A DNA stretch of 23,192 bases from Bacillota bacterium (GTDB taxonomy: Bacteria; Bacillota; Clostridia; Lachnospirales; Cellulosilyticaceae): NCBI GenBank assembly GCA_023436395.1, contig JAEZJJ010000104.1:1-23192 (forward strand), given 5' to 3'. The notes under the pieces were generated by a model, which saw only the letters and a program-made list of their open reading frames with translations, was not told the DNA's origin and searched no databases. A program made the translations under genes and the position numbers. Shown here piece after piece: positions 8,073 to 15,354 of the stretch (position 1 is the first letter of the stretch; each line of letters starts with the position of its first letter).

Positions 8073-8825
8073 TTAAAGTTTAGTTTCTTTCTTCAGACTG
8101 TAGTATGCCAACATCAAACTAAACACATCTAGTATGACAAACAATAACACCGTGTATATTGCATTATTCCCATTCAAATGACCATTCATAGTATCTCTTA
8201 TCACATTGATGCTATGTGTAAATGGATTTATATTAATAGCTAACTTTATTCCTCCTGAGATATCCTCTATAGGAAAAAGTGCGGAGCTTACAAAAAATAA
8301 TGGTAATACTATTGCATTCATTACCGTCTCAAAAATCATTTCATTTGGTAAATAGAGACTTATAGAGTAGGTAATACCTGCCATAAAAAATGCTACTAAA
8401 ACAAGCATGAAGATGATTAATAAAATACCTATCACATCACAATTGATTTTTCCCCCTAAGATAATCCCTGCCACAAACATAATAGCAGCTTCTAATAAAG
8501 TACATAAGCATGCTTCAAGTATTTGAGCCATTACAATAGATACTCTGCTTACTGGAGCAATTAGAATTCTATAGAAACTCCCATCTCGTTTAAAAAGATA
8601 ATTCATAATGCCACTACTACTACATGTTCCAAAAGCAACCAATATAAAAAGTCCTGGTATTATAAAGTTTGTATAATTATTAATACCAATATTTTTCATT
8701 GTACTAGTTGCCACCATACTGTATAACACAAGCCATAATAATGGTTGTATTATAGTAAGTACAATAGTAAAGGCATTAGAATAACGCCACTTCATATTTC
8801 GCCATAGCAATGTCTGAATCTCCAT
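8073..8825 (-). CDS. ABC-2 type exporter permease (DrrB-like)
   Basis: A 250-aa integral membrane protein with about six hydrophobic segments, matching ABC-2 type permeases of drug exporters: an N-terminal cytoplasmic stretch with a short amphipathic start (LLWRNMKWRYSNAF), then TM segments, then the conserved region near FFVSSALFPIEDISGGIKLAININPFTH (the typical ABC-2 motif with F-P and NP-T). Its ATG overlaps the stop of the ATPase gene by one base (TAATG), a sign of translational coupling. It is last in the AraC / GyrI-like / ATPase / permease operon. The substrate is unknown; a hydrophobic or amphiphilic compound is likely given the regulators. Confidence 0.9.
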   Translation of the reverse strand: MEIQTLLWRNMKWRYSNAFTIVLTIIQPLLWLVLYSMVATSTMKNIGINNYTNFIIPGLFILVAFGTCSSSGIMNYLFKRDGSFYRILIAPVSRVSIVMAQILEACLCTLLEAAIMFVAGIILGGKINCDVIGILLIIFMLVLVAFFMAGITYSISLYLPNEMIFETVMNAIVLPLFFVSSALFPIEDISGGIKLAININPFTHSINVIRDTMNGHLNGNNAIYTVLLFVILDVFSLMLAYYSLKKETKL

Positions 8826-9769
8826 TACATCACCTTCTTTTCTCTATCACTTGTATAGCGTAGATAGATATCCTCTAAGGTAGGTTGTACTCTATTAATG
8901 CCTTGAAATGAAATATTATTTTCTAATAATATTTGGGTGATATTTTCAATTTGCATCTTTCCTTTTTCATTACAAGTTATTATTTTATTCTCATGAATAT
9001 TACTATTTGATAACTCTTTTTCTAGTAATTTAAAACTATTTTGTACTTCTTTATTAGAAGCAAATTGTATTTCTATTCTTTCCTCATTTAAAAATTTCCT
9101 TAATTCTTGTGTTGTCCCTTGAATCATATTTTTTCCGTCCTTCATAATACAAATCGTATCACTCAGTTCATCTGCTTCTTCTAAATAATGTGTTGTAAGG
9201 AAAACCGTTGTTCCAAATTCCGTTTTAATTTGCTTAATCATTTTCCACATTGCTATTCTTGATTGAATATCCATACCTACTGTTGGTTCATCGAGAAATA
9301 TTATTTTAGGATGACTCATCATACTAAGTGCTATATCTAATCTCCTCTTAACACCTCCAGAATAAGTAGATGTTGGGTATTTTGTATATGCTTCTAGTTC
9401 AAAACACTTTATTAATTGCTTCATTCTATTCTGTGCTTCTTTCATTGGCACTTTATATATTTTGCTTTGAAATAATAAATTTTGCTCTAAAGATAAATAC
9501 CTATCTATAGATGGACTTTGAGCAACACAGCCAATTTGTTTTCTTATCTCAGCAGCCCCTTTTCTTATATCCTTATTTAAAATGGTTACATCCCCTGATG
9601 TAGGTGTTAAAAATGTAGTAAGTATATTTATAAGTGTAGATTTGCCACTTCCATTTTTACCTAATAAGGTGAAAACTTCTCCTCTCTTGACAGTCAAAAA
9701 TAAATCATCTAAAGCTTGCACACCATTTTTATAGGTTTTCGTCAAATGATTCACTTTAATAATCTCCAC
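8825..9769 (-). CDS. ABC exporter ATPase (DrrA-like)
   Basis: A 314-aa ATPase of the DrrA/CcmA type. With GTG as residue 1, Walker A is GKNGSGKST (37-45), the signature YSGGV starts near 136, Walker B IIFLDEP is near 156-162 and the H-loop His is near 194. A C-terminal extension after about residue 225 is typical of drug-exporter ATPases. I choose GTG 9769 because AGGAGG sits six bases upstream; a TTG five codons earlier (9784) overlaps that RBS. With GTG, the start lies one base after the stop of the GyrI-like gene. It powers the permease encoded immediately downstream. Confidence 0.92.
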   Translation of the reverse strand: MEIIKVNHLTKTYKNGVQALDDLFLTVKRGEVFTLLGKNGSGKSTLINILTTFLTPTSGDVTILNKDIRKGAAEIRKQIGCVAQSPSIDRYLSLEQNLLFQSKIYKVPMKEAQNRMKQLIKCFELEAYTKYPTSTYSGGVKRRLDIALSMMSHPKIIFLDEPTVGMDIQSRIAMWKMIKQIKTEFGTTVFLTTHYLEEADELSDTICIMKDGKNMIQGTTQELRKFLNEERIEIQFASNKEVQNSFKLLEKELSNSNIHENKIITCNEKGKMQIENITQILLENNISFQGINRVQPTLEDIYLRYTSDREKKVM

Positions 9770-9770
9770 A

Positions 9771-10229
9771 CTATGCCTCCTCAATAGGACATAAAATCTC
9801 TGTTATATACTTTTCAGGATTCCCCTTGAACATCATCCCTGGTCCTTTAATATAGACTTCTCTATAGGGCAGCACTAATCTTATACCATTTTCTAGAGCA
9901 TATGTCTGAAGGGTAGCATATGCCTCACCTAATGTTTCATAAGGACCAATATGAGTTACGCTTAATGCTTTCACTCTGGGCATTACTTTTACTTCAATTC
10001 CTTTTATCTCTGGCTCTGCCTCTGTTGGCACACAAAGTTCTAATTCACCTTCTTTTGTTTCTAAATTCATACTATAATAGGTAAAAAAGGGTGCCCCATT
10101 ACTATTTCCTCTAATTGCCTTAAACACACTTGGAAATACTTTATTCGCCCTTTTCACCTCTCCTTTATATTTTGTATATGCAACTCGCATTGCTTCTACA
10201 TTCTTAATTTCTACTTGATATCTCATCAT
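9771..10229 (-). CDS. GyrI-like (AraC effector-binding type) small-molecule-binding protein
   Basis: About 152 aa with the GyrI-like / AraC effector-binding fold. It begins MMRYQVEIKNVEAMRVAYTK and contains VSVTHIGPYETLGEAYATL-type and YREVYIKGPGM elements, as in SbmC/Rob C-terminal domains that bind drugs or hydrophobic ligands. The start is at one of two consecutive ATGs (10229 or 10226), five and eight bases after AAAGGA; an earlier in-frame ATG has no RBS. The 5' end overlaps the end of the AraC-family gene by about 26 bases, suggesting translational coupling. It has no DNA-binding domain, so it may act as a ligand sponge, partner or co-sensor for the AraC regulator. That role is inference. 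Confidence 0.85.
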   Translation of the reverse strand: MMRYQVEIKNVEAMRVAYTKYKGEVKRANKVFPSVFKAIRGNSNGAPFFTYYSMNLETKEGELELCVPTEAEPEIKGIEVKVMPRVKALSVTHIGPYETLGEAYATLQTYALENGIRLVLPYREVYIKGPGMMFKGNPEKYITEILCPIEEA

Positions 10230-11088
10230 TATTATCCTTTCTAACAGCAATCCATACTTCACAGCAGCCACTTAATTGATCTTTCTCATATTTTGGATAT
10301 ACCTCTAAATCAGGTAACTCTGCATACTGATAACCTGAAAAAGGTAACCACTCTGTCAAAAATCTCTTGAAAATATTCTGTACCGACTCCTTATAGGGGC
10401 CATTACATTTAAATACTACCCAGTCTGTAGCAGGTATCTTTAATTCATACATGGATGTTGGAATCTCCATTTCTGTTGCCACTCCTATATAATAGTATAT
10501 CTTCTGTGGATTTATATAAGCTGTGACTCCTAAAATACCCTCTAACCCCTTATTTTCTAATTTGCACAATTCCTTAATACTGTCACCCTGCAATACTTCT
10601 TTCCAGAACTCAGGGACAATCTTTTGGTTTTTTTCCATATCATCACTTAATGGAATTCTCATACCTACAACTCTTATAGATTCTTTCTTTTCTAATTGAT
10701 ATGGCATATTTTCACCTCCTAAAACTTGAACAGTCAGCTTAAGTGGTAAATACGAATTTAGTTTTACACCTGGCCTTCTTGCAACTATTGGGGATATGCC
10801 ATGAACACTTTTAAAAGCTCTATTAAATGCAGTTGGAGACATATATCCGTATTTTAGCCCTATATCTAAAACCTTTAATTCACCCGATTGTAGTTCAAAT
10901 GCAGCCTGAGTCATTTTTCGGCATCGTATATATTCCGATAATGATAGACCTGCAACGTAGGCAAACATTCTTTGAAAATAACTGGTCGAACAACATGCAA
11001 TTCTTGCTGCTTCATCATAAGAAATGGTCCCCTCCAAATTCTCTTCAATATAGTTAATTGCATTATTTAGATTTCTCAACCACTCCAT
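10204..11088 (-). CDS. AraC family regulator with C-terminal GyrI-like ligand-binding domain
   Basis: A 294-aa transcription factor. Residues 1-105 form the AraC double helix-turn-helix (first HTH around ISYDEAARIACCSTSYFQRMF, second with VLDIGLKYGYMSPTAFNRAFK and the family ending HGISP). Residues from about 125 form a GyrI-like effector-binding domain (VVGMRIPLSDD...). This is the layout of Rob/MarA-type multidrug activators. GGAGGAA precedes the ATG by five bases. It is the first gene of an overlapping operon with a free GyrI-like protein and an ABC exporter, so it probably controls the exporter in response to a small molecule. No clear promoter or operator was found in the 180 bp upstream. 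Confidence 0.93.
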   Translation of the reverse strand: MEWLRNLNNAINYIEENLEGTISYDEAARIACCSTSYFQRMFAYVAGLSLSEYIRCRKMTQAAFELQSGELKVLDIGLKYGYMSPTAFNRAFKSVHGISPIVARRPGVKLNSYLPLKLTVQVLGGENMPYQLEKKESIRVVGMRIPLSDDMEKNQKIVPEFWKEVLQGDSIKELCKLENKGLEGILGVTAYINPQKIYYYIGVATEMEIPTSMYELKIPATDWVVFKCNGPYKESVQNIFKRFLTEWLPFSGYQYAELPDLEVYPKYEKDQLSGCCEVWIAVRKDNNDEISSRN

Positions 11089-11298
11089 TTAGTTTCCTCC
11101 TTTGAATCTAACTATAAAGTTATTTAATTTTTATTTCCTCTCTTTTACTGCCCTGTTTTGTGAATATAAAATTCTAGGTACCCAACTTCAATCTATTAAC
11201 CTTTTTCAAGTAAATGTATTGATTTTTATCCCTTTGCTCATACTACTTTCATTAGCAAGCATCTATTAATTGGTATGACTACAAAAGGAGACTTTAAC

Positions 11299-11790
11299 AT
11301 GAGAAAAAAATTTTTAGCTATGAGTCTTTTACTCGCTACATTAAGTGCAACCTCCGTTGTTGCCGCATCTCATATTTCTATCAATCAGGCTAAAGCCATT
11401 GCACGTAAGAAAGTGCCTGGAGGTACAGTTACAAGTATTGATTTGGATTATGAAAGAAATAGAGCCATTTACGATATTGATATTATCCTAAATCAATACG
11501 AATATGAGCTCAAGCTAAATGCTGAAACAGGTAGTGGCATCTCTATTACCAAAGAATTAAGAGATGATTTCGCCTCTTCACAAAGTGCAAAGTTTATCTC
11601 CATGGAGCAAGCTAGAAACATTGCACTAAAAAAAGTCCCTGGTGCAACAGTTGACAATATTGAACTAGATTATGAAGGTGGCAGAGGGATTTATGAAATT
11701 GAATTATCCCTTAAACGCTATGAATATGACTTAAAACTAGATGCACGAACAGGCAGTGGCATTTCTATTAGAAAAGAACTTCGCGATTAA
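11299..11790 (+). CDS. Secreted protein with two PepSY domains
   Basis: A 163-aa protein: signal peptide (MRKKF, hydrophobic core, cleavage near VVAA, residue about 23), then two near-identical PepSY repeats at about 26-89 and 100-163. Both repeats share a pattern of I-S-x-x-Q-A followed by KKVPG, then a strand ending LDYE, then Y-E-Y-x-LKL and TGSGISI...KELRD. ATG 11299 is chosen because AAAGGAG lies eight bases upstream; the ATG at 11275 precedes that RBS. PepSY domains are often linked to inhibition of proteases or envelope sensing. This protein is just the repeats, so it is probably a secreted or wall-associated accessory factor. Transcribed alone. Confidence 0.9.
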   Translation: MRKKFLAMSLLLATLSATSVVAASHISINQAKAIARKKVPGGTVTSIDLDYERNRAIYDIDIILNQYEYELKLNAETGSGISITKELRDDFASSQSAKFISMEQARNIALKKVPGATVDNIELDYEGGRGIYEIELSLKRYEYDLKLDARTGSGISIRKELRD

Positions 11791-11823
11791 AAGAAAACCC
11801 TTCCTTAAACTTTTAAATAGCAT

Positions 11824-11868
11824 AAAGACCTAGTAAGGCTTATGTGATATCAAGCCACTAGGTCTTTT
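11824..11868. terminator. Bidirectional terminator
   Basis: Outer arms 11824-11834 and 11857-11868 plus inner arms 11837-11841 and 11852-11856 form a long hairpin with T-run. It serves the PepSY gene on the plus strand and probably the CAT/ABC-F transcript on the minus strand. Confidence 0.75.
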
Positions 11869-12031
11869 ATTCCTTCTATACTCTACCCTTTAATTGCCTC
11901 GCTAATAGCCTATATTCTATCATCTTCCCTGTAGAATCATCCGACTTTTTTGCTTACTTTTGTCTTTTAATAAATACTCTTATCTTACCTATGTATTGAT
12001 TTTATCATGTATTTATCATAGTATGCACCTC

Positions 12032-12690
12032 TTATTTTGCCCATGTTTCTGGCTTATTCATAGCATACTGCAGTTGTCCTAGGTACTCACTTACATGATA
12101 ACCATCTACGACTGCATGAGAAACCGTTATAGAAAATGGCATGAATAGCCTGTCGTTTTCCACCTTAAACTGACCTGCTTGCAGCACTGGATAAAACTGC
12201 ATAGGTGGTGCATAAGGCACTGGAGAATAACTTTTAAAAGAGGTCCATGGTAATACTCCCACCATACAGCTATTTTCTGGCAGCATTTCAGGCTTTGCTA
12301 AAATCCCATGTACTTTTAGGTACTTTTCCTCTTCTTCTACATAATGTTGGTGAAATGCCTCAAAGGACTCCTCATAGTTTACCCACATGATTGTTGTAGT
12401 GTGATCATCCTCATGAAAATTGGCATAAGAAGGACTCAGATAATTGTAATATCCTAATTTCCCCTCCTTATAGGCTATACGAAAATAATCTCTTTCATTA
12501 ATAAGCTTGGTGGTAATATAACGATAACCTATTGCAAACTTATATCCTTTTTCACGAAAATAACTTCTCATCTGCGTCACATCTAAATCTACACAAATAT
12601 TAAAGCCTGTTGGCAGCATCTTGGTATAAAACTAAAATATGGTGTACGTGACCATTCATCTAAATTAATTTCATAAAACTCTACGTTCAT
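12032..12690 (-). pseudogene. Chloramphenicol acetyltransferase-like gene with N-terminal frameshift
   Basis: An uninterrupted frame from ATG 12619 gives 195 aa with the CAT family's catalytic HAVVDGYHV motif (His168, Asp172 in that frame), but it lacks the usual N-terminus and has no RBS. Upstream, AAGGAG lies nine bases before an ATG at 12690. That frame reads MNVEFYEINLDEW and then SRTPYFSFIPR, which fits the missing CAT N-terminus (aromatic-rich W-x-R-x-x-YF). It then runs into a stop after 32 codons. A -1 shift at about 12619-12624, equivalent to one missing base near CCAAGATG, joins both into 219 aa, the normal CAT length. It is either a true frameshift mutation or a sequencing error. 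If intact it would O-acetylate chloramphenicol or a related acceptor using acetyl-CoA. It lies 92 bp downstream of the ABC-F gene. Confidence 0.75.
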
Positions 12691-12782
12691 CTTGCTACAC
12701 TCCTTTTTTATTTATAAGTGTAACTTTCTCTGTTAGATGAAACTATCCACGAACCGTAGAGTTTTAGTAAATGTGCCCTTTT

Positions 12783-14699
12783 CTATTCTCCTTCTTGCAT
12801 ACTAAGCCATTTTGCCATAACCTTTTCTAACTGGTCTTCTATTTCTTTTAGTTCTTCTTCAACTTTCATATATGCCATATAGTTACTCCCTAAACCTTCA
12901 AGAACTTGACGCATCTCTTTCTCCTTGACTTCTAGAAACTCCATCTGTTCTTCTAATTGTTTCATTTTAAAAGTATTCACAGAAGATTTATGCTCCCTAG
13001 GTAGGTTTTGTTGCACATCCCCTTTCTTTTGATTACCTATTTTCACTTCCTCAGGCTGTGCCTTCTTATATGGTTCTTTTTTCTCATTACACTTTTCTTT
13101 ATAGTAAGTATAGTCTCCTAAATAATTAGTGATTCTATAATCTATGATTGCACTCACTCGTGTTGCTAATTTATTAATAAAGTAGCGGTCATGAGAAATA
13201 AAAATTAAAGTCCCATTAAAGTTTTGCAAAGCTTCTTCTAAATTCTCTCTTGAATCAATATCCAAGTGGTTAGTGGGCTCATCTAAAATCAATAGATTAA
13301 TATCCTGCTGCATAAGTTTGCATAAAAGTAATCTGCTTTTTTCTCCACCTGATAAACCCTTTAGCCTTTTAAAAACACTTTCTCCGAAAAATAAGAACTT
13401 GGCTAAGGTTTGCCTTGCCCTAGTCTCTGTCATGACCACATCTTCCTTAAATGCTTCTAATACGGTTAAATTTTCATTTGGGAAATAAATCTGTTGTGGC
13501 AAATAGGCTATTTTTAACCTTGTGCCTAACTGAATTTCTCCCTTATCTACTGACTCCTCCCCTAGTATCATTTTAATCAAGGTGGATTTACCACAGCCAT
13601 TCTCTCCTATTAAAGCCACACGTTCTTGATAACTTACTTGCCACTCTAGTGCCTCAAAAAGCTTCTTTTGCTCAAAACCTTTATCTACTCCTTTTATGCT
13701 TAAAACATCCTTTCCTGACCTTTCTGCCCCATTAAAATCAAGTGCCATTTGAGGTGCTTCTAAAATAGGTTTTTCTAGCTTTTCCATTTTATCTAAACGT
13801 TTTTGCATAGAAGCTGCCTTTTTAAATAAATCTTCATTATCTCCTTGTGCAGCCCAAATTCTAAGACGTTTAATTGCCTTTTCCATGGCTTTAATCTTCT
13901 TTTGTTGATCTTCATAAGCCTCAAACTCTGCTAATAATAGGCGTTCCTTCTCCTTGGCATATTCTGTATAATTTCCATAAAAGGTGCTTGCTCTGCCTCT
14001 CTCTAATTCCACTACTTTTGTAGCAACTTGGTCCAAGAAATAGCGGTCATGGGAAATCATTAGAACTGCGCCTTTATAGTTTCGCAGATAGGCCTCTAAC
14101 CATTCTATAGCCCTTACATCTAAATGATTAGTTGGCTCATCTAATAATAAAATATCTGGATTTTCTAGTAATACTTTGCCTAATAACACAGTGGTTTTCT
14201 CCCCACCACTTAAACACATGAAAGATTTATTCAGAAAGCTTTCTGTAAACTTTAGTCCCTCACTCATACGCCTCAGTTGTTCTTCTATTTCATATCCCCC
14301 TTGACTTTCAAACCGTCCACAAATCTCACCATATTTAGCAAGTAGCCTTTCTAATTCTTTCTCATTAGCTACTGTCATTGCCTCTTCCATCTGGTGCATC
14401 TCTTCTTTCATCTGAAGCTGTTCTTTAAATGCCATCTTAAGTACATCCCTTACTGTCACCTTTTCCTCATAGTCAGGAATTTGCTCTATATATCCTAGCT
14501 TTGCACCTTTACGAATAAAAATATCTCCTTGATCTTTTGGCTCTATACCCATAATGATTTTTAATAAGGTGGTTTTACCTGTCCCATTTTTTCCAATCAA
14601 GGCTACCCTTTCATGCTCTTGTACTTCGAAACTAACCCCATCTAAAACACGATAAATACTAAATTCTTTTTTCACTTCATTTACTGCTAACTCTATCAT
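12783..14699 (-). CDS. ABC-F family ATPase (ribosome-acting, possible antibiotic protection)
   Basis: A 638-aa soluble protein with two ATPase domains and no membrane segments. Domain 1 has GKNGTGKT (36-43), LSGGE (163-167) and LLLDEPTNHLD (about 184-194). Domain 2 has GENGCGKS (365-372), LSGGE (449-453) and LILDEPTNHLD (about 470-480). The inter-domain linker (about 240-330, charged and helical) and a C-terminal coiled coil (about 560-636) are the parts that reach into the ribosome in ABC-F proteins. GGAGGA five to six bases before the ATG supports the start. Length and layout resemble YdiF/Uup-type ABC-F proteins; resistance-type members share them. The uORF and terminator-bearing leader and the adjacent CAT-like gene suggest antibiotic-inducible expression, which is inference. 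Confidence 0.93.
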   Translation of the reverse strand: MIELAVNEVKKEFSIYRVLDGVSFEVQEHERVALIGKNGTGKTTLLKIIMGIEPKDQGDIFIRKGAKLGYIEQIPDYEEKVTVRDVLKMAFKEQLQMKEEMHQMEEAMTVANEKELERLLAKYGEICGRFESQGGYEIEEQLRRMSEGLKFTESFLNKSFMCLSGGEKTTVLLGKVLLENPDILLLDEPTNHLDVRAIEWLEAYLRNYKGAVLMISHDRYFLDQVATKVVELERGRASTFYGNYTEYAKEKERLLLAEFEAYEDQQKKIKAMEKAIKRLRIWAAQGDNEDLFKKAASMQKRLDKMEKLEKPILEAPQMALDFNGAERSGKDVLSIKGVDKGFEQKKLFEALEWQVSYQERVALIGENGCGKSTLIKMILGEESVDKGEIQLGTRLKIAYLPQQIYFPNENLTVLEAFKEDVVMTETRARQTLAKFLFFGESVFKRLKGLSGGEKSRLLLCKLMQQDINLLILDEPTNHLDIDSRENLEEALQNFNGTLIFISHDRYFINKLATRVSAIIDYRITNYLGDYTYYKEKCNEKKEPYKKAQPEEVKIGNQKKGDVQQNLPREHKSSVNTFKMKQLEEQMEFLEVKEKEMRQVLEGLGSNYMAYMKVEEELKEIEDQLEKVMAKWLSMQEGE

Positions 14700-14713
14700 T
14701 TAATCTCCTCCAA

Positions 14714-14758
14714 TCAATAAAAGCCCAGGTAGATCTTTCTTACCTGGACTTTTATTGA
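14714..14758 (-). terminator. Premature terminator directly before the ABC-F RBS
   Basis: Arms 14714-14731 and 14741-14758 pair over 18 positions with one wobble. On the minus strand the GC-rich part is followed by CTTTTATTGATT. The ABC-F RBS begins only a few bases after the hairpin, so this terminator can only act on the ABC-F gene itself, as an attenuator does. Confidence 0.75.
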
Positions 14759-14857
14759 TGGTTTACAGTGAATTACACATTAACTCATTTATCAAATTAG
14801 AAATCATGCTCTAGACATACCATAGCGTTTATTGACCCTCAAGGAAATGAACTCATT

Positions 14858-14863
14858 TCACAT
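14858..14863 (-). other. Start-stop minimal ORF (ATG-TGA) with RBS
   Basis: On the minus strand AGGAG (14873-14869), five bases, then ATG immediately followed by TGA. Such start-stop elements hold ribosomes at a fixed point. It lies in the ABC-F leader about 100 bases before the terminator. Chance occurrence is possible. Confidence 0.4.
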
Positions 14864-14900
14864 TTCTTCTCCTGAAACCTTAAACTTCCTTGGGTGCTGA

Positions 14901-14912
14901 TCAATAGCACAT
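14901..14912 (-). CDS. Three-codon leader ORF (MCY) in the ABC-F leader
   Basis: On the minus strand GGGAGG (14925-14920) is followed after seven bases by ATG TGC TAT TGA. The RBS and spacing are ideal, which is hard to explain unless it is translated. The ORF sits in a potential hairpin (GTGCT with AGCAC). Very short uORFs of this size are known upstream of some antibiotic-induced ABC-F genes in Firmicutes, where slowed translation relieves termination. Here it would be the sensor of ribosome inhibition; this is inference. Confidence 0.5.
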   Translation of the reverse strand: MCY

Positions 14913-14967
14913 CAGTCAACCTCCCTTCATATTACAAAGGGCATTACGGTTATAGTACCACCTAAAA

Positions 14968-14997
14968 ATGCCAGGTAAGCTTCTCCTCACCTGGCAT
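14968..14997 (-). terminator. Terminator-like hairpin after the 49-codon leader ORF
   Basis: Arms 14968-14976 and 14989-14997 (ATGCCAGGT with ACCTGGCAT) pair perfectly around a 12-base loop. On the minus strand the hairpin is followed by TTTTT (about 14968-14964). It begins 16 bases after the leader ORF stop. It can be a terminator of that ORF or the first of two attenuators. Confidence 0.7.
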
Positions 14998-15012
14998 AAA
15001 AATTTACATCAC

Positions 15013-15162
15013 TTATTGAGGTAAAGATGACTCACTTTGTTTGGAAACAGTATTCAATTTTGGACAGACTCCTCCCGCAAAAAGGCATACAACATGTGTA
15101 ATCCCAGATAATGCCATTGGTAATCTATCTAAAGTTGTATTTCCACAAACAAAATGACTCAT
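15013..15162 (-). CDS. 49-codon leader peptide or small protein upstream of ABC-F
   Basis: A 49-aa frame starting MSHFVCGNTTL with an excellent RBS, AGGAGGTG six bases before the ATG, located about 35 bases after a good promoter. It contains a hydrophobic middle (about residues 15-32) with three cysteines overall and a serine-rich, polar end. The RBS and the promoter placed directly upstream argue that it is translated. A terminator-like hairpin follows 16 bases after the stop, then the rest of the ABC-F leader. It is either a regulatory leader peptide whose stalling controls downstream transcription, or a real small, possibly membrane-bound, protein. I recognise no homologue. Confidence 0.6.
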   Translation of the reverse strand: MSHFVCGNTTLDRLPMALSGITHVVCLFAGGVCPKLNTVSKQSESSLPQ

Positions 15163-15196
15163 TCTCTTCACCTCCTAAGCGTTATATTCTTCTATT

Positions 15197-15225
15197 ATGA
15201 TATCACTTACTTCACGATCAGTAAA
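15197..15225 (-). promoter_or_regulatory. Promoter for the leader ORF and ABC-F transcript
   Basis: On the minus strand TTTACT (15225-15220), 17 bp, TATCAT (15202-15197). It lies about 35 bp before the start of the 49-codon ORF, so the transcript should begin near 15190 and run through the whole leader. Confidence 0.6.
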
Positions 15226-15354
15226 CCCTTTTAACACAAAAAACACTTAATATCTATTAAATTCAGAATATAAATTTTATATTTTTATGAATGATTTCCC
15301 AAATCTTGCGCACTCTAAATCATATACTATTTATGAAAGTTGGATGATACAGTA

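Larger units (their letters stand above)
14700..15190 (-). promoter_or_regulatory. Putative attenuator leader of the ABC-F gene
   Basis: The roughly 490-nt untranslated leader contains two terminator-like hairpins and three small reading frames with good RBSs. The 3' arm of the upstream hairpin (ACCTGG, part of 14968-14976) can alternatively pair with the 5' arm of the downstream one (CCAGGT, part of 14741-14758), giving an obvious antiterminator. Further local pairing is visible: GTGCT with AGCAC around 14895-14911, CCCTT with AAGGG around 14922-14940, and CAAGGAA with TTCCTTG enclosing about 14838-14895. Translation of the small frames could select the fold. Mechanism inferred; the elements are seen. 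Confidence 0.65.

Noticed and set aside
12615..12630. Programmed -1 ribosomal frameshift in the CAT-like gene
   Set aside because: No X-XXY-YYZ slippery heptamer and no obvious stimulatory structure at the site; a missing base is the simpler explanation.
14925..14965. T-box riboswitch, suggested by AGGTGGTAC on the minus strand
   Set aside because: Only part of the 14-base T-box consensus is present, no specifier stem is visible, and the downstream gene is not an aminoacyl-tRNA synthetase or amino-acid gene.
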